Source: Pseudomonadota bacterium (GTDB taxonomy: Bacteria; Pseudomonadota; Gammaproteobacteria; Steroidobacterales; Steroidobacteraceae). From it: a stretch of DNA of 64,000 nucleotides. Where the stretch lies: NCBI GenBank assembly GCA_021843755.1, contig JAKBWB010000005.1, forward strand, positions 1 through 64,000, read 5' to 3'. Under the pieces are notes generated by a model that worked only from the letters and a program-made list of their open reading frames with translations, was not told the DNA's origin and searched no databases. Each line of letters starts with the position of its first letter. Positions within the stretch are counted from its first letter, which is position 1. Below, in pieces: positions 12,837 through 21,707 of this stretch. The position numbers and the translations under genes are program-made.

Positions 12837-15101
12837 TTAAGCGGTCACTTCCGGCTGCGCCGTGCCGGTGCACGTCAGGTCCAGTCGCGACCCATCGGCG
12901 GCCACCGACACGCGTACCTGGCCGCCTCCGACCAGCCGGCCAAACAGCAGCTCCTCGGCGAGCGGACGCTTGATGAACTCCTGCAGCGCCCGGGCCATCG
13001 GGCGCGCGCCCATCTTCGGATCCCAGCCCTTCTCGGCAATCCAGCGGCGCGCCGGCTCGTCGAGGGAAATCGTCACGCCCTTCTGCTCGAGCTGCATTTC
13101 CACCTCGAGAATCAGCTTGTCCACGACCCGCTCGACCGTGGGCCGATCAAGCCCCGCGAACGGAATGACCGCATCCAGGCGATTGCGGAACTCCGGCGTG
13201 AACAGCCGCCGGATCGCCTCCATGCCGTCGCTGGCGTGATCCTGCTGGGTGAAGCCGATCGAGGGACGGGCCATCTCCTGAGCCCCGGCGTTGGTGGTCA
13301 TCACGATGATCACGTGGCGGAAATCGGCCTTGCGCCCATTGTTATCGGTCAGGGTGCCGTGATCCATCACCTGCAGCAGCAGGTTGAACACATCGGGATG
13401 GGCCTTCTCGATCTCATCGAGCAGCAGCACGCAGTGCGGATGCTTGGTGACCGCCTCGGTCAGCAGCCCGCCCTGATCGAATCCGACGTACCCCGGTGGG
13501 GCGCCGATCAGGCGCGAGACGGTGTGCCGCTCCATGTACTCGGACATGTCGAAACGCAGGAATTCCACTCCGAGAATGATCGCCAGCTGCCGCGTCACCT
13601 CGGTCTTGCCCACCCCGGTGGGTCCGGCGAAGAGGAAACTGCCGACGGGCTTGCGCAGATCGCCGAGCCCGGAGCGGGCCATCTTGATCGCCGCGGCCAA
13701 CGCCTCGATGGCCCGATCCTGCCCGAAGATCACCAGCTTCAGATTGCGCTCGAGGCTGCGCAGCACCTCGCGATCCGAGGAGGACACGCTCTTGGCCGGG
13801 ATGCGGGCCATGCGCGCCACCACGTCCTCGATGTGACTCACCTCGATCGCCGCCGGCCGCTCCCCGGGCGGCTTCAAGCGCTGGCGCGCACCGGCCTCAT
13901 CGACCACATCGATGGCCTTGTCCGGCAGGTGGCGCTCGTTGATGTGCCGGGCGGCAAGCTCGGCGGCCGCCTTCAATGCCTCGGGCGTGTAGGGGATGCC
14001 GTGATGCTCCTCGAAGCGGGCCTTCAGGCCGAGCAGGATCTCCACGGTCTCCTGGACCGAGGGCTCCGTGACATCTATCTTCTGGAAGCGGCGCGCCAGT
14101 GCATGATCCTTCTCGAAGATCCCACGGTATTCCTGATAGGTGGTCGAGCCGATGCAGCGGATCTCCCCGTTGGTCAGCACCGGCTTGATCAGGTTCGAGG
14201 CATCCATGACCCCGCCCGAAGCCGCCCCCGCGCCGATCACGGTGTGAATCTCGTCGATGAAGAGAATCGCGCCCGGGAGCTTCTTCAGCTCGCCGATCAC
14301 TCCCTTCAGCCGCTTCTCGAAGTCCCCGCGGTACTTGGTGCCGGCGATGAGCGCGCCCATGTCGAGCGCATAGAGCGTGCAGTCGGCGAGCACCTCGGGC
14401 ACCTTTTCCTCGACGATCAGCCGCGCAAGCCCCTCGGCGATGGCCGTCTTGCCGACCCCGGCCTCCCCGACGTAAAGCGGATTGTTCTTGCGGCGCCGGC
14501 AGAGGATCTCGATGGTGCGCTCGACCTCGAGCTTGCGTCCGATGAGCGGATCGATGCGCCCCTCCTGCGCCATGCGATTGAGGTTGGTGGTGTATTTCTC
14601 CAGCGCGCTGCCGCTGTCGGTATCGCGCTCCTCGGCGGGCTGAGGCTCATCGGCGGATTTCTCCTCGGCGAGCTTCGAGAGACCGTGCGAGATGTAGTTC
14701 ACGACATCGAGGCGCGAGACATGCCGGCGGTTGAGCAGAAACACCGCGTGGCTCTGCTTCTCGCTGAAGATCGCCACCAGCACGTCCGCAACTCCGACTT
14801 CCTTGCGGCTGCTCGACTGCACGTGATACACCGCACGCTGCAGGACGCGCTGGAACCCGAGCGTCGGCTGGACCTCGCGCTCCACGCCCTCGCTCACCCG
14901 CGGCGTCGACTGCTCGATATGCTCCTTCAGCTCCTGGCGCAGACGGGTGAGGTCCGCCCCGCAGGCACGCAGCACCTCGCGCACCCGCGGGGTGTCGAGT
15001 ATGGCCAGCAGCAGGTGCTCCACCGTCAGATACTCGTGGTGGGCCTCGCGCGCCTGATGGAAAGCATCATTCAGACAATATTCAAGCTCGTTGGACAGCA
15101 C
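12837..15101 (-). CDS. clpA: ATP-dependent Clp protease ATP-binding subunit ClpA
   Basis: ClpA is the AAA+ unfoldase that feeds substrates to ClpP. The 754 residues show the N-terminal repeat domain (MLSNELEYCLNDAFHQAREA) that docks ClpS, two AAA+ modules, and the ClpP-contacting loop region. D1 has Walker A GEAGVGKTAI near 215 and D2 has GPTGVGKTE near 495. It lies 21 bases after clpS. With aat and clpS nearby, all N-end-rule components except ClpP are clustered here. Confidence 0.98.
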   Translation of the reverse strand: MLSNELEYCLNDAFHQAREAHHEYLTVEHLLLAILDTPRVREVLRACGADLTRLRQELKEHIEQSTPRVSEGVEREVQPTLGFQRVLQRAVYHVQSSSRKEVGVADVLVAIFSEKQSHAVFLLNRRHVSRLDVVNYISHGLSKLAEEKSADEPQPAEERDTDSGSALEKYTTNLNRMAQEGRIDPLIGRKLEVERTIEILCRRRKNNPLYVGEAGVGKTAIAEGLARLIVEEKVPEVLADCTLYALDMGALIAGTKYRGDFEKRLKGVIGELKKLPGAILFIDEIHTVIGAGAASGGVMDASNLIKPVLTNGEIRCIGSTTYQEYRGIFEKDHALARRFQKIDVTEPSVQETVEILLGLKARFEEHHGIPYTPEALKAAAELAARHINERHLPDKAIDVVDEAGARQRLKPPGERPAAIEVSHIEDVVARMARIPAKSVSSSDREVLRSLERNLKLVIFGQDRAIEALAAAIKMARSGLGDLRKPVGSFLFAGPTGVGKTEVTRQLAIILGVEFLRFDMSEYMERHTVSRLIGAPPGYVGFDQGGLLTEAVTKHPHCVLLLDEIEKAHPDVFNLLLQVMDHGTLTDNNGRKADFRHVIIVMTTNAGAQEMARPSIGFTQQDHASDGMEAIRRLFTPEFRNRLDAVIPFAGLDRPTVERVVDKLILEVEMQLEQKGVTISLDEPARRWIAEKGWDPKMGARPMARALQEFIKRPLAEELLFGRLVGGGQVRVSVAADGSRLDLTCTGTAQPEVTA

Positions 15102-15122
15102 TTTTCTCGAGCCTCTTGCGCC

Positions 15123-15443
15123 TTACGCCTCTTCCAGCGTGCACATCAGCGGGTGCTGGTTGTCGCGCGCGTAAGTGGTCACCTGGGCGACCTTGGTCTC
15201 GGCGATCTCGAAGGTGAACACCCCGCACACGCCCTTACCCTGGGTGTGCACCTCTAGCATGATACGCGTCGCGGTGGAACGGTCGAGACCGAAGAACTTC
15301 TCCAGCACATCGACCACGAATTCCATCGGGGTGTAGTCGTCATTCAGCAGCACCACCCGGAACAGCGGCGGGGGCTTGACCTCGGGCCGTGCCTCCTCGA
15401 CGAGCACCCCGGCATCGGGTCGGGTGGGATGGGGGTCGGACAT
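15123..15443 (-). CDS. clpS: ATP-dependent Clp protease adaptor ClpS
   Basis: ClpS binds N-terminal Leu, Phe, Tyr and Trp and hands N-degron substrates to ClpA. The 106 residues have a disordered N-terminus, then the core [20 protein letters not shown], which contains the conserved substrate-pocket Asn-Asp pair and Met. The [19 protein letters not shown] segment follows. The ATG giving [10 protein letters not shown] was chosen because residues further upstream are not family-like. It is the first gene of clpS-clpA, divergent from gspC across 200 bases. Confidence 0.97.
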   Translation of the reverse strand: MSDPHPTRPDAGVLVEEARPEVKPPPLFRVVLLNDDYTPMEFVVDVLEKFFGLDRSTATRIMLEVHTQGKGVCGVFTFEIAETKVAQVTTYARDNQHPLMCTLEEA

Positions 15444-15643
15444 GAGGCCTTTATAGGGGGCGGCCGCGCGCAACACAAGTGCGCGCCGCACCCCCCTTCG
15501 GCGGTGCGCGAGGACTCGCGGGACGTAATATTGAGAAACAAGCGCTTGTGAGCGCAACCGACGGCCCCGTATCATTGATCGATCGCCAGCGAACGATGCG
15601 AGCCGTTTACGGTCCACCTCTCACAGACCCGATCGATGCACCG

Positions 15644-16615
15644 ATGAACACCGCGTCCTGGCTCGAGGGAATTCGGGCAAGCGACCACTGGCGCACCGTG
15701 ATCGCACAGCGGGGTCCCGGCTGGGTTACCGGAATCCTGGCGCTGGCGATTGCGGCAGAATTGGCGCTGCTCGTGACGGGACTTGCCGGCGGCGGCCCGC
15801 CAAGCGCGCCGCCGCCCGTATGGCGGCCGCACCTCAACGCGCCTGACGTGGCGCAGATCGTCTCGAGCCACTTGTTCGGTCGTGCCCCGCAGAGTGCCGG
15901 CGCACTCGGCCAGGATGCCCCGCAGACCTCCCTGCCGCTGGTACTGACCGGCGTGATCGCGGCCGACGACCCCACCGCGGGGCTCGCCATCCTCGGCCCC
16001 AACGCGCAGGTCGCCAAAGTGTACGCGGTCGGCGACAGCGTGCCCGGCGGCGCCGAGCTCGCTGCCGTCCTGCCCCGCAAGGTTCTGCTGCGCCGCAACG
16101 GTCAGCTGCAATCTCTGTCGCTACCGCGGCAATTGTCCGTGAATGCGCCGCTGCCGAGTGCCGCGCTGCCGCCCGCCGACGTCGAGGCGCCGCAGTTCGC
16201 CGCCCGTATGCGCGCCCTGGTCGCGCGCCGCCCCGCCGTGCTCGCGGAGCTGCTGCGCCCCGAGCCGGTGTTCGCCGGCGGCCAGCTGCGCGGCTACCGC
16301 GTTTACCCCGGCAGTGATCCGCAGGCGTTCCGGCGCCTGGGACTGCAGCCCGGGGATCTGGTCATGGCGATCAACGGCACGCCGCTGAACGATCCCGCTC
16401 AGGATCAACAGGTGTTCGATACCCTCGGCTCATCGAGCCAGGCGACCGTGACCGTGCTGCGCAACGGCGTGCAGCGCATCCTGACGCTCAATCTGGCGCA
16501 AGTCGAGCAGGCGGCGAAATCCCTCACGGCCTTCCCCGCCAAGCCGAGCCCAGCGGCCGGACCGCCCGCGCTGCCCTTCGGGACCGCTCGCCCCGCCGGG
16601 CCGTCACCGCGATGA
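15644..16615 (+). CDS. gspC: Type II secretion system inner-membrane protein GspC
   Basis: GspC links the inner-membrane platform to the secretin. The product (323 residues from this ATG) has one TM helix near 25-50 (GWVTGILALAIAAELALLV), then a Pro-rich linker. The HR domain at about 70-150 binds the GspD N0 domain and contains SHLFGRAP and LTGVIAADDPTAGLAI. A PDZ-like domain at about 215-300 includes LQPGDLVMAINGTPLNDPAQ. The ATG at 15596 in the same frame would add 16 residues; neither start has a clear ribosome-binding site. The stop overlaps the gspD start (ATGA). Confidence 0.93.
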   Translation: MNTASWLEGIRASDHWRTVIAQRGPGWVTGILALAIAAELALLVTGLAGGGPPSAPPPVWRPHLNAPDVAQIVSSHLFGRAPQSAGALGQDAPQTSLPLVLTGVIAADDPTAGLAILGPNAQVAKVYAVGDSVPGGAELAAVLPRKVLLRRNGQLQSLSLPRQLSVNAPLPSAALPPADVEAPQFAARMRALVARRPAVLAELLRPEPVFAGGQLRGYRVYPGSDPQAFRRLGLQPGDLVMAINGTPLNDPAQDQQVFDTLGSSSQATVTVLRNGVQRILTLNLAQVEQAAKSLTAFPAKPSPAAGPPALPFGTARPAGPSPR

Positions 16616-18639
16616 GGAGCCGGCCGTTGATCAAAGGCCTACGCATACTCGCCGTGAGCGTGCTCGCGTGCGCCCCGCTGGTGTGCCGCGCAGCCGCGCC
16701 CGCCGGCGCGAGCATCACCCCGAACTTCAAGGACGCCAACATTCGCGAGATCATCCAGGCGGTCAGCGCCGCGACGGGCAAGGACATCATCGTCGACCCG
16801 CGGGTCAACGCCGAGGTCACGATGTACTCCGCGACGCCACTGTCGCCCAAGGCCTTCTACCAGGCGTTTCTCTCGATCCTGTCGGTCTACGGGTACATCG
16901 CCGTACCGGCAGGCCACAACATCGTCGACGTCGTCCCCAACGCCGATGAGCGGGTGATGCCGGGGATCAACCTGCCGAAGACCGTCAGCGCGACCTCCGA
17001 TGAGATCGTCACCCAGATAATTCCGGTCAAGAACGTGAGCGCCGCGGAGCTGGTGCCGATCCTGCGGCCGCTGGTGCCCGAGTGGGGACACCTGGCGGCC
17101 TATCCGCCCTCGAACCTGCTGATCATCTCCGACCGCGCGAGCAACGTTCACCGGATCATGCGGATCGTGCAGCGCATGGACCGCGTCGGCAATCAGGACG
17201 TCGACGTCATGCCGCTGCAGAACGCCTCGGCCACCCAGGTCGTGCAGGTGATCAACCAGCTCTATCAGGGCCAGGCCGCGGCCCAGATGGGCCGCATGTT
17301 CAAGGTGGTGGCCGACCCGCGTACCAACAGCGTGCTGATCAGCGGCGATCCGGCCGAACGGCTGCGCATCCGCGCGCTGGTCGCCGAGCTCGACACCCCG
17401 GCGGCCAGCGGCGGTGACACCCGCGTGGTCTATCTGCATTACGCCAGCGCCAAGAAGCTCGCGCCCGAACTCGAGAAGCAGATGCGCGAGATCGCCGAGA
17501 TCGCCACGGTCGGCGGCGGTCCGAAGGGGACGGCGCAGGCGGCGGCCGAGAAGAACGCGCTGGTGTGGGCCGACACGCAGACCAACGCCCTGGTGATCAC
17601 CGCGCCGCCGAAGGTGATGAGCACCATCCTGCACATCATCGCGCAACTGGATATCCGCCAGCCGCAGGTGCTCGTGCAGGCGATCATCGCCGAGGTCGAC
17701 GTCAACAGAACATCCGATCTCGGCGTGAACTGGGCCGCCTTCTCGCAGGTGAACAAGCTGCCGCTCGGGGGATTCGTCGAGCCCGTCGGCAACACCAGCA
17801 TCGTCGACCTGGTCGCGGCGGCCAAGAGCCCGAGCAACCTGACCACCTCGCTGCTGGAGGGCACGACCATCGGGATCGGCGAACTCAGCGCCGGCGGCGT
17901 GTCCTTCGCGGCCATGCTGCGTGCGCTGCGCTCCAACACCGGCACCAACATCGTGGCGACGCCCTCGGCGGTCACTCTGGACAACCAGGCCGCCGTGCTG
18001 AAGTCGGTCGAGGAGGTGCCGTACGTGACCGGCCAATACACCAGCGCCTCGACGGTGACCAACGGGGCGGTCACGCCGTTCCAGACCTACCAGCAACTGG
18101 AGGTCGGCACCATCCTCAAGGTCACCCCGACCATCTCGGCCACGGGCAATTCGGTGATGCTCAAGATCTCCGTCGAGAGTTCGAGCGTACTGCCGACCTC
18201 GACCTCGGCGGTCAACCCGACCACGCTCAAGCGCAGCATCACGACCAACGTCCTGATCCGCAACAAGGGCATCGTGGTCCTCGGCGGCCTGATCGAGAAT
18301 CAGCAGGAGCGCTCGCATGCCGGCATACCGTTCGTCGGGGACATTCCCGTCCTCGGCTGGCTGTTCAAGGCGCGCAACGACAGTGCCGCGCGCACCAATC
18401 TGATGATCTTCATCAAGCCGACGATCATGCGCAACCAGGCCGAGACCACCGGCCAGACGGACAACACCTACCGGTACATGCTCCAGCAGGAAAAGTCCGT
18501 GCCCCCGGAGCAGTGGCCGCCGCTGCTCAAGGGCGAGCCGAACCCGCAGCTGCCACCGCTCCCCCCGGCCGGCACGAGCGCCGCGCCCGCCCCGACTCGA
18601 CAGCCCGCCAAGGGCGCCACGCCCCCGCCCTCATCGTGA
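16612..18639 (+). CDS. gspD: Type II secretion system secretin GspD
   Basis: GspD forms the outer-membrane secretin channel. The 675 residues have a Sec signal peptide (to about residue 28, VCRAAA) and the N0 domain ([20 protein letters not shown]). N1-N3 repeats follow (for example [20 protein letters not shown]), then the secretin core with the signature [17 protein letters not shown] Pro-rich tail (about 640-675) occupies the position of the pilotin-binding S domain and may be replaced here by a simple linker. It overlaps gspC upstream and gspE downstream (GTGA at 18636-18639). Confidence 0.97.
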   Translation: MRSRPLIKGLRILAVSVLACAPLVCRAAAPAGASITPNFKDANIREIIQAVSAATGKDIIVDPRVNAEVTMYSATPLSPKAFYQAFLSILSVYGYIAVPAGHNIVDVVPNADERVMPGINLPKTVSATSDEIVTQIIPVKNVSAAELVPILRPLVPEWGHLAAYPPSNLLIISDRASNVHRIMRIVQRMDRVGNQDVDVMPLQNASATQVVQVINQLYQGQAAAQMGRMFKVVADPRTNSVLISGDPAERLRIRALVAELDTPAASGGDTRVVYLHYASAKKLAPELEKQMREIAEIATVGGGPKGTAQAAAEKNALVWADTQTNALVITAPPKVMSTILHIIAQLDIRQPQVLVQAIIAEVDVNRTSDLGVNWAAFSQVNKLPLGGFVEPVGNTSIVDLVAAAKSPSNLTTSLLEGTTIGIGELSAGGVSFAAMLRALRSNTGTNIVATPSAVTLDNQAAVLKSVEEVPYVTGQYTSASTVTNGAVTPFQTYQQLEVGTILKVTPTISATGNSVMLKISVESSSVLPTSTSAVNPTTLKRSITTNVLIRNKGIVVLGGLIENQQERSHAGIPFVGDIPVLGWLFKARNDSAARTNLMIFIKPTIMRNQAETTGQTDNTYRYMLQQEKSVPPEQWPPLLKGEPNPQLPPLPPAGTSAAPAPTRQPAKGATPPPSS

Positions 18640-20141
18640 GCGATCCGCACCCCATCGTACCCAGTGCCCGCGGCGCGCCTCCCGAGCCGCGCCTGCCGTT
18701 CGCCTTCGCCAAGCGCCACGGCGTGCTGGTGCGCACGCTCACGGCCGAAAGCGCCGAGTGTGTGTGCCGCGAGCGCGCCTCCGCGCTCGGACTCGCCGAG
18801 GCGCGCCGGGTGCTCGGGCGCCCGATCCGCCTCTCCCGCGTTTCCGAGGCGGAATTCGACCGCCTGCTGCAGCAGGTCTACGAGGCCGGCTCGGACACCA
18901 TGCAGGCGGTCGAGGGGCTGAGCGGAACCGAGGATCTGGCGCACCTCGCGCAGGAGCTGCCCGAGCAGGCCGACCTGCTCGACAGCGACGACGACGCACC
19001 GATCATCCGGCTGATCAACGCGGTGCTCACCCAGGCGGTCAAGGAGAACGCCTCGGATATCCACATCGAGCCGTTCGAGAACCGCCTGGTAGTGCGTTTC
19101 CGCGTCGACGGTGTGCTGCGCGAGGTGCTCCAATCGAAGCGCGCGGTCGCGCCGCTGGTGGTCTCGCGCGTCAAAGTCATGTCCAAGCTCGACATCGCCG
19201 AGAAGCGCCTGCCGCAGGATGGACGCATCAGCCTGCGCATCGCCGGCCGGGCGGTCGACGTACGCGTCTCGACCATCCCGGCGGGCTACGGCGAGCGGGT
19301 CGTGCTGCGTATCCTCGACAAGCAGGCCGGGCGGCTCGATCTGCATGCGCTCGGCATGGATCCGGCCACCGAGCGGCTGATTGACGAGCTCATCCACAAG
19401 CCGCACGGCATCCTGCTCGTGACCGGTCCGACCGGCTCGGGCAAGACCACGACGCTGTATGCGGCGCTCGAGCGGCTCAACGACGACACCCGCAATATCA
19501 TGACGGTCGAGGATCCGATCGAGTACTACATCGACGGCATCGGGCAGACTCAGGTCAACACCAAGGTGGAGATGACCTTCGCGCGCGGCTTGCGCGCGAT
19601 CCTGCGCCAGGACCCGGATGTGGTGATGATCGGGGAGATCCGCGACCTCGAGACCGCGCAGATCGCCGTGCAGGCGAGTCTCACCGGCCACCTGGTGCTC
19701 TCGACGCTGCACACCAATACCGCCGCCGGCGCGGTCACCCGCCTGCGCGACATGGGGATCGAACCGTTCCTGCTTTCCTCGAGCCTGATCGGCGTGCTCG
19801 CCCAGCGCCTGGTGCGCGTGCTCAACCCCGCAACCAAACAGCCCTTCACCGGCGGGGAGGCCGAGCAGCGGCTCCTCAACCTCCCGCCGGATACCCCGCC
19901 GCCGACGCTGTACCGGCCCGGCGATGACCTGCTCGGCGGCTACCGCGGACGCTCGGGCATCTATGAGCTGATCATGGTCGATGAGCAGCTGCGCACCATG
20001 ATCCACGACGGCGCAAGCGAGCAGCAGATCGAGCGCCATGCCCGCCGCAGCACCCCCTCGATCCGCGATCACGGCCGCGCCCGGGTCCTGCGCGGCGAGA
20101 CCACCCTCGAGGAGGTGCTGCGCGTGACCCGGGAGGACTGA
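18636..20141 (+). CDS. gspE: Type II secretion system ATPase GspE, lacking tetracysteine site
   Basis: GspE is the cytoplasmic hexameric ATPase that drives pseudopilus assembly. The GTG start overlaps the gspD stop and gives 501 residues. N1E domain: [22 protein letters not shown]. The core has [11 protein letters not shown], Walker [16 protein letters not shown] near 260, the Asp box [20 protein letters not shown], Walker [21 protein letters not shown], and the His box. Oddly, the zinc-binding tetracysteine of most GspE proteins is missing: where CPxC is expected the sequence reads [10 protein letters not shown], and where GCxxCxxTGY is expected it reads [11 protein letters not shown]. The frame is open and otherwise well conserved, so this is not a sequencing artefact of one base. 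Confidence 0.96.
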   Translation: MSDPHPIVPSARGAPPEPRLPFAFAKRHGVLVRTLTAESAECVCRERASALGLAEARRVLGRPIRLSRVSEAEFDRLLQQVYEAGSDTMQAVEGLSGTEDLAHLAQELPEQADLLDSDDDAPIIRLINAVLTQAVKENASDIHIEPFENRLVVRFRVDGVLREVLQSKRAVAPLVVSRVKVMSKLDIAEKRLPQDGRISLRIAGRAVDVRVSTIPAGYGERVVLRILDKQAGRLDLHALGMDPATERLIDELIHKPHGILLVTGPTGSGKTTTLYAALERLNDDTRNIMTVEDPIEYYIDGIGQTQVNTKVEMTFARGLRAILRQDPDVVMIGEIRDLETAQIAVQASLTGHLVLSTLHTNTAAGAVTRLRDMGIEPFLLSSSLIGVLAQRLVRVLNPATKQPFTGGEAEQRLLNLPPDTPPPTLYRPGDDLLGGYRGRSGIYELIMVDEQLRTMIHDGASEQQIERHARRSTPSIRDHGRARVLRGETTLEEVLRVTRED

Positions 20142-20142
20142 G

Positions 20143-21363
20143 GTGGGCGCCTTCGAGTACACCGCGCTCGATACGAGCGGCAAGGAGTGCAAAGGCATCC
20201 TGGAAGGCGACACGCCGCGGCACATCCGCCAGCAGCTGCGCGACCGCCAGCTGCTGCCGGTGAGTGTCAATGAGGTGGCCGCGCGCGAGGCGGGCCGGCA
20301 GCAGTCGCAGTCCTTCGCGTTTCTGCGCCGGGTCTCGGCGGCGGACGTGACAGTGCTCACGCGCCAGTTGGCCACCCTGGTGCGCGCCGGACTGCCGCTC
20401 GAGGAATCGCTCCTGGCGGTCTCGCAGCAGACCGACAAGCCCCGGGTGCAGAGCATCCTGCTCGGGGTTCGCTCCAAGGTCATGGAGGGCCATACTCTGG
20501 CCGAGGGCCTGGCGGAATTCCCGCGGGTGTTTCCGGAGATCTATCGGGCCACCGTGGCCGCCGGCGAGCAGGCCGGTCACCTGGACGCCGTGCTCGAGCG
20601 GCTTGCCGAGTACACCGAGCGGCGCGAGGAAATCCGCCAGAAGGTCCTGGCCGCGATACTCTATCCGATCGTGCTGACGGTGATGTGTTTCATCATCGTC
20701 TCGGCGCTGATGGTGTGGGTGGTGCCGAAAGTGGTCGGGGTATTCGAGGCCAACAAGGCACAGCTGCCGCTCATCACCCGCATCCTGATCGGCACCAGCG
20801 GCTTGCTGCGGGCATACGGCATCTGGCTGGTGCTCGCGGTGATCATCGCCGTGGTGCTGTGGCGGCGGCGGCTGCGCGATCCGGACGCGCGCCGGCGCTT
20901 TCATCGGCTGTTGCTGCACCTGCCGCTCGTCGGCAAGCTGGTGCGCGGCTTCAACACCGCACGCTTCACCCGGACCTTCAGCATCCTCTCCTCGAGCGCG
21001 GTGCCGGTCCTCGATGCGCTGCGGATCTCCGGCGAGGTGGTCACGAGCCTGCCGATGCGCGATGCGGTGCTCGAGGCGGCCGACCGGGTGCGCGAAGGCG
21101 CCCCCATCGGCCGCTCGCTGGCGGTGAGCAAGCTGTTCCCGCCGATGACGATCCACCTGATCTCGAGCGGGGAGTCGAGCGGCGAGCTCGACGCCATGCT
21201 CGATCAGGCCGCCGGCAGCCAGGAACGCGAGCTCGACGCGATCATGGCGGCCATGGTCGGCTTGCTCGGGCCGATGCTGATCGTGGTGATGGGCCTGTTC
21301 GTCATGGGCATCGTTTTTGCAATGCTGCTGCCGATCTTCCGATTGGATGACCTGATTCACTGA
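20143..21363 (+). CDS. gspF: Type II secretion system inner-membrane protein GspF
   Basis: GspF is the polytopic platform protein that contacts GspE and GspL. The 406 residues start at a GTG immediately after the gspE stop and begin MGAFEYTALDTSGKECKGILEGDTPRHIRQQL. Two cytoplasmic GspF domains are visible (about 70-190 and 270-395), with three TM helices near 170, 220 and 375. The second repeat has RFTRTFSILSSSAVPVLDALRIS. It is the last T2SS gene in the window: no pseudopilin gene gspG-K and no gspL/M/N follows, unlike the long operons of many relatives. Confidence 0.97.
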   Translation: MGAFEYTALDTSGKECKGILEGDTPRHIRQQLRDRQLLPVSVNEVAAREAGRQQSQSFAFLRRVSAADVTVLTRQLATLVRAGLPLEESLLAVSQQTDKPRVQSILLGVRSKVMEGHTLAEGLAEFPRVFPEIYRATVAAGEQAGHLDAVLERLAEYTERREEIRQKVLAAILYPIVLTVMCFIIVSALMVWVVPKVVGVFEANKAQLPLITRILIGTSGLLRAYGIWLVLAVIIAVVLWRRRLRDPDARRRFHRLLLHLPLVGKLVRGFNTARFTRTFSILSSSAVPVLDALRISGEVVTSLPMRDAVLEAADRVREGAPIGRSLAVSKLFPPMTIHLISSGESSGELDAMLDQAAGSQERELDAIMAAMVGLLGPMLIVVMGLFVMGIVFAMLLPIFRLDDLIH

Positions 21364-21435
21364 TTGGGGCGTTGCACCCGTCACGCTTGTGATTTAATTT
21401 TTCGCACCCTCTCTCGCGGGAACCCGACGTGCCGC

Positions 21436-21687
21436 ATGAGTGAGAAATCCGAATCAGACGACTTTGAAGAGGAAGACGAGTCGGTCGTCGAGGAAGGCGA
21501 TGTCGATCTGGATCAAGCCATCAAGGATCTCGATCTCGCCAAACACCGCCCGCAACGCAGCGGCGACCCGGCCTGGCGCCGGCTCGAGCGGCTGATCGAG
21601 GAGAAGCAGACCGCCGAGCTCACCAGCGACTTCGAGGACTATGAAATCGGCGATGAGGAGGGACGGCCGCGGCGGCGCAGAAAATGA
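21436..21687 (+). CDS. Small acidic PA3496-type protein
   Basis: This 83-residue, very acidic protein (MSEKSESDDFEEEDESVVEEGDVDLD) has a basic tail (RPRRRRK). The central part, DPAWRRLERLIEEKQTAELTSDFEDYEIG, matches the short family named after Pseudomonas aeruginosa PA3496, which has no proven role. It has no signal peptide or membrane segment. The ATG at 21436 was chosen; a GTG at 21430 is also in frame. It stands alone between gspF and the convergent dnaE2. Confidence 0.75.
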   Translation: MSEKSESDDFEEEDESVVEEGDVDLDQAIKDLDLAKHRPQRSGDPAWRRLERLIEEKQTAELTSDFEDYEIGDEEGRPRRRRK

Positions 21688-21707
21688 TCCGGCGCGGCCG
21701 CGGCGGA

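Noticed and set aside
13236-15257. A 673-codon plus-strand open frame
   Set aside because: It is antisense to clpA and clpS.
17565-18635. N-terminal extension of gspE into gspD
   Set aside because: It overlaps the well-conserved secretin frame; the GTG at 18636 gives the family length.
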